DNA of 64,000 nt from NCBI RefSeq assembly GCF_900130065.1, contig NZ_FQXV01000013.1:1-64000 (forward strand), in the 5' to 3' direction. The translations under genes were made by a program, and so were the position numbers. The notes beneath the pieces were generated by a model. The model was not told where the DNA came from. It did not search any database and saw nothing but the letters and a program-made list of their open reading frames with translations. Source of the DNA: Sporobacter termitidis DSM 10068. Lineage in GTDB: Bacteria; Bacillota; Clostridia; Oscillospirales; Oscillospiraceae. Shown piece after piece: positions 63,422-64,000 of the stretch. Numbering within the stretch: the first letter of the stretch is position 1; each line of letters starts with the position of its first letter.

Positions 63422-64000
63422 CTAGAATTTGATATCGACGATCTTGTGTATCACGACAAATCCGAGCACTTCCATCACCACGCCGACGACGAGCATGACG
63501 TGCCCGAATGTCGTCGTGAAAAAGGGCTGCATATACCCGGGGTTGATCACAGAGATGATAATGAGCATCGCCACCGGGAGCAGTCCGATGATCCTGCCGG
63601 ATATGCGCCCTTGCGCCGTCATCGTTTTGACGGAGCGCTTCATCGACATCCGCTCGCGGATCGTCTTGGCGATCGTATCGATGATATCCGCCAGATTTCC
63701 TCCGACCTGCTGCTGGACGACGACGGCCGTCGTCAAAAGCTTCATGTCCGCGCTGGCCATCCGCTCCGTGACCTTTGTCAGCGCGCTTTCAATGTCGCCG
63801 CCCAGTTGGATCTCCCGGCCGATCGACTTGAACTCCGGCCCGATCGGGTCCGCCAGGTCTCTTGCGACGTTGTCCAGGGCCTGCGCAAAGGAAAAACCGG
63901 CGCGGAGACCGTTTGAAAGCACCAGCAGCGCGTCGCCCAGCTGCCGTTCAAACAGGCTCCGGCGCTTATTGATCTTCGTTCTCAGATAAAGCGGCATCGA
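63422..64000 (-). CDS. tadB: Tad pilus inner-membrane protein TadB (T2SSF), 5' end outside window
   Basis: The visible 192 codons hold the T2SSF domain: LGDALLVLSNGLRAGFSFAQ, LGGDIESALTKVTERM, and VVVQQQVGGNLADIIDTIAK. Two C-terminal membrane helices follow. The frame is open to the window edge, and the N-terminal membrane part is missing, so the ATG near 63997 is not the real start. TadA and prepilin genes would be expected beyond 64000. Confidence 0.92.
   Translation of the reverse strand, partial: SMPLYLRTKINKRRSLFERQLGDALLVLSNGLRAGFSFAQALDNVARDLADPIGPEFKSIGREIQLGGDIESALTKVTERMASADMKLLTTAVVVQQQVGGNLADIIDTIAKTIRERMSMKRSVKTMTAQGRISGRIIGLLPVAMLIIISVINPGYMQPFFTTTFGHVMLVVGVVMEVLGFVVIHKIVDIKF

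Overview
The window is about 64 kb of a moderately GC-rich genome that looks like an anaerobic, low-oxygen-adapted Firmicute of the class Clostridia. Pointers are Gram-positive lipoprotein signals, S-layer (SLH) anchoring, strong AGGAGG-type ribosome sites, a glycyl radical enzyme with its activase, VanZ/VanRS-like regulation and a Clostridia-style Tad pilus locus. No species call is possible from what is visible.

Left part (1-16 kb): the end of an oligopeptide ABC ATPase, an aconitase-type hydro-lyase pair encoded small subunit first, an XRE and an HTH regulator, an autoregulated-looking IclR regulator with two matched palindromic operators, and peptidase T. At 6.1-12.2 kb lies a metal/oxyanion-type ABC uptake operon (binding lipoprotein, MoeA-like protein, FecCD permease, ATPase, second binding lipoprotein). 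A long structured leader precedes it and reads as a transcription-attenuation riboswitch; a molybdenum or tungsten cofactor ligand is inferred only from context. Two divergent flavin oxidoreductases follow.

Middle part (16-37 kb): a 1779-residue secreted protein with FMN-binding and SLH domains sits behind a strong promoter and a duplicated palindrome-rich leader. Then come a glycyl radical enzyme and its activase, and a minus-strand cluster of a 1780-residue surface protein, MoxR ATPase, DUF58 protein and a transglutaminase-like membrane protein that appears to have lost its catalytic Cys and His.

An AT-richer island (about 37.5-44.6 kb) carries an IS3 remnant, a frameshifted nuclease-like gene, a DUF3841 protein, a repeat-containing protein of unknown function, an orphan Vsr endonuclease, an N-terminally shortened McrC and a fragment of a conjugative-element sigma-like gene. 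It looks like a decaying defence island.

44.8-53.9 kb is a cell-envelope stress module: response regulator, histidine kinase, VanZ, two FtsX-type ABC pairs with a sugar-binding-type lipoprotein, and a D,D-carboxypeptidase. Three promoters in it share CTGTA direct repeats with an exact 11-bp period at the same distance from the -10 box, so they probably form one regulon of the local response regulator.

After an initiator tRNA gene, 54.6-64 kb is a Tad (Flp) pilus operon: TadB (cut by the window end), TadC, DUF192, a DivIVA-like coiled-coil protein, three TadE/TadG-type pseudopilins, a solute-binding lipoprotein and a VWA protein with three isopeptide-type pilin domains.
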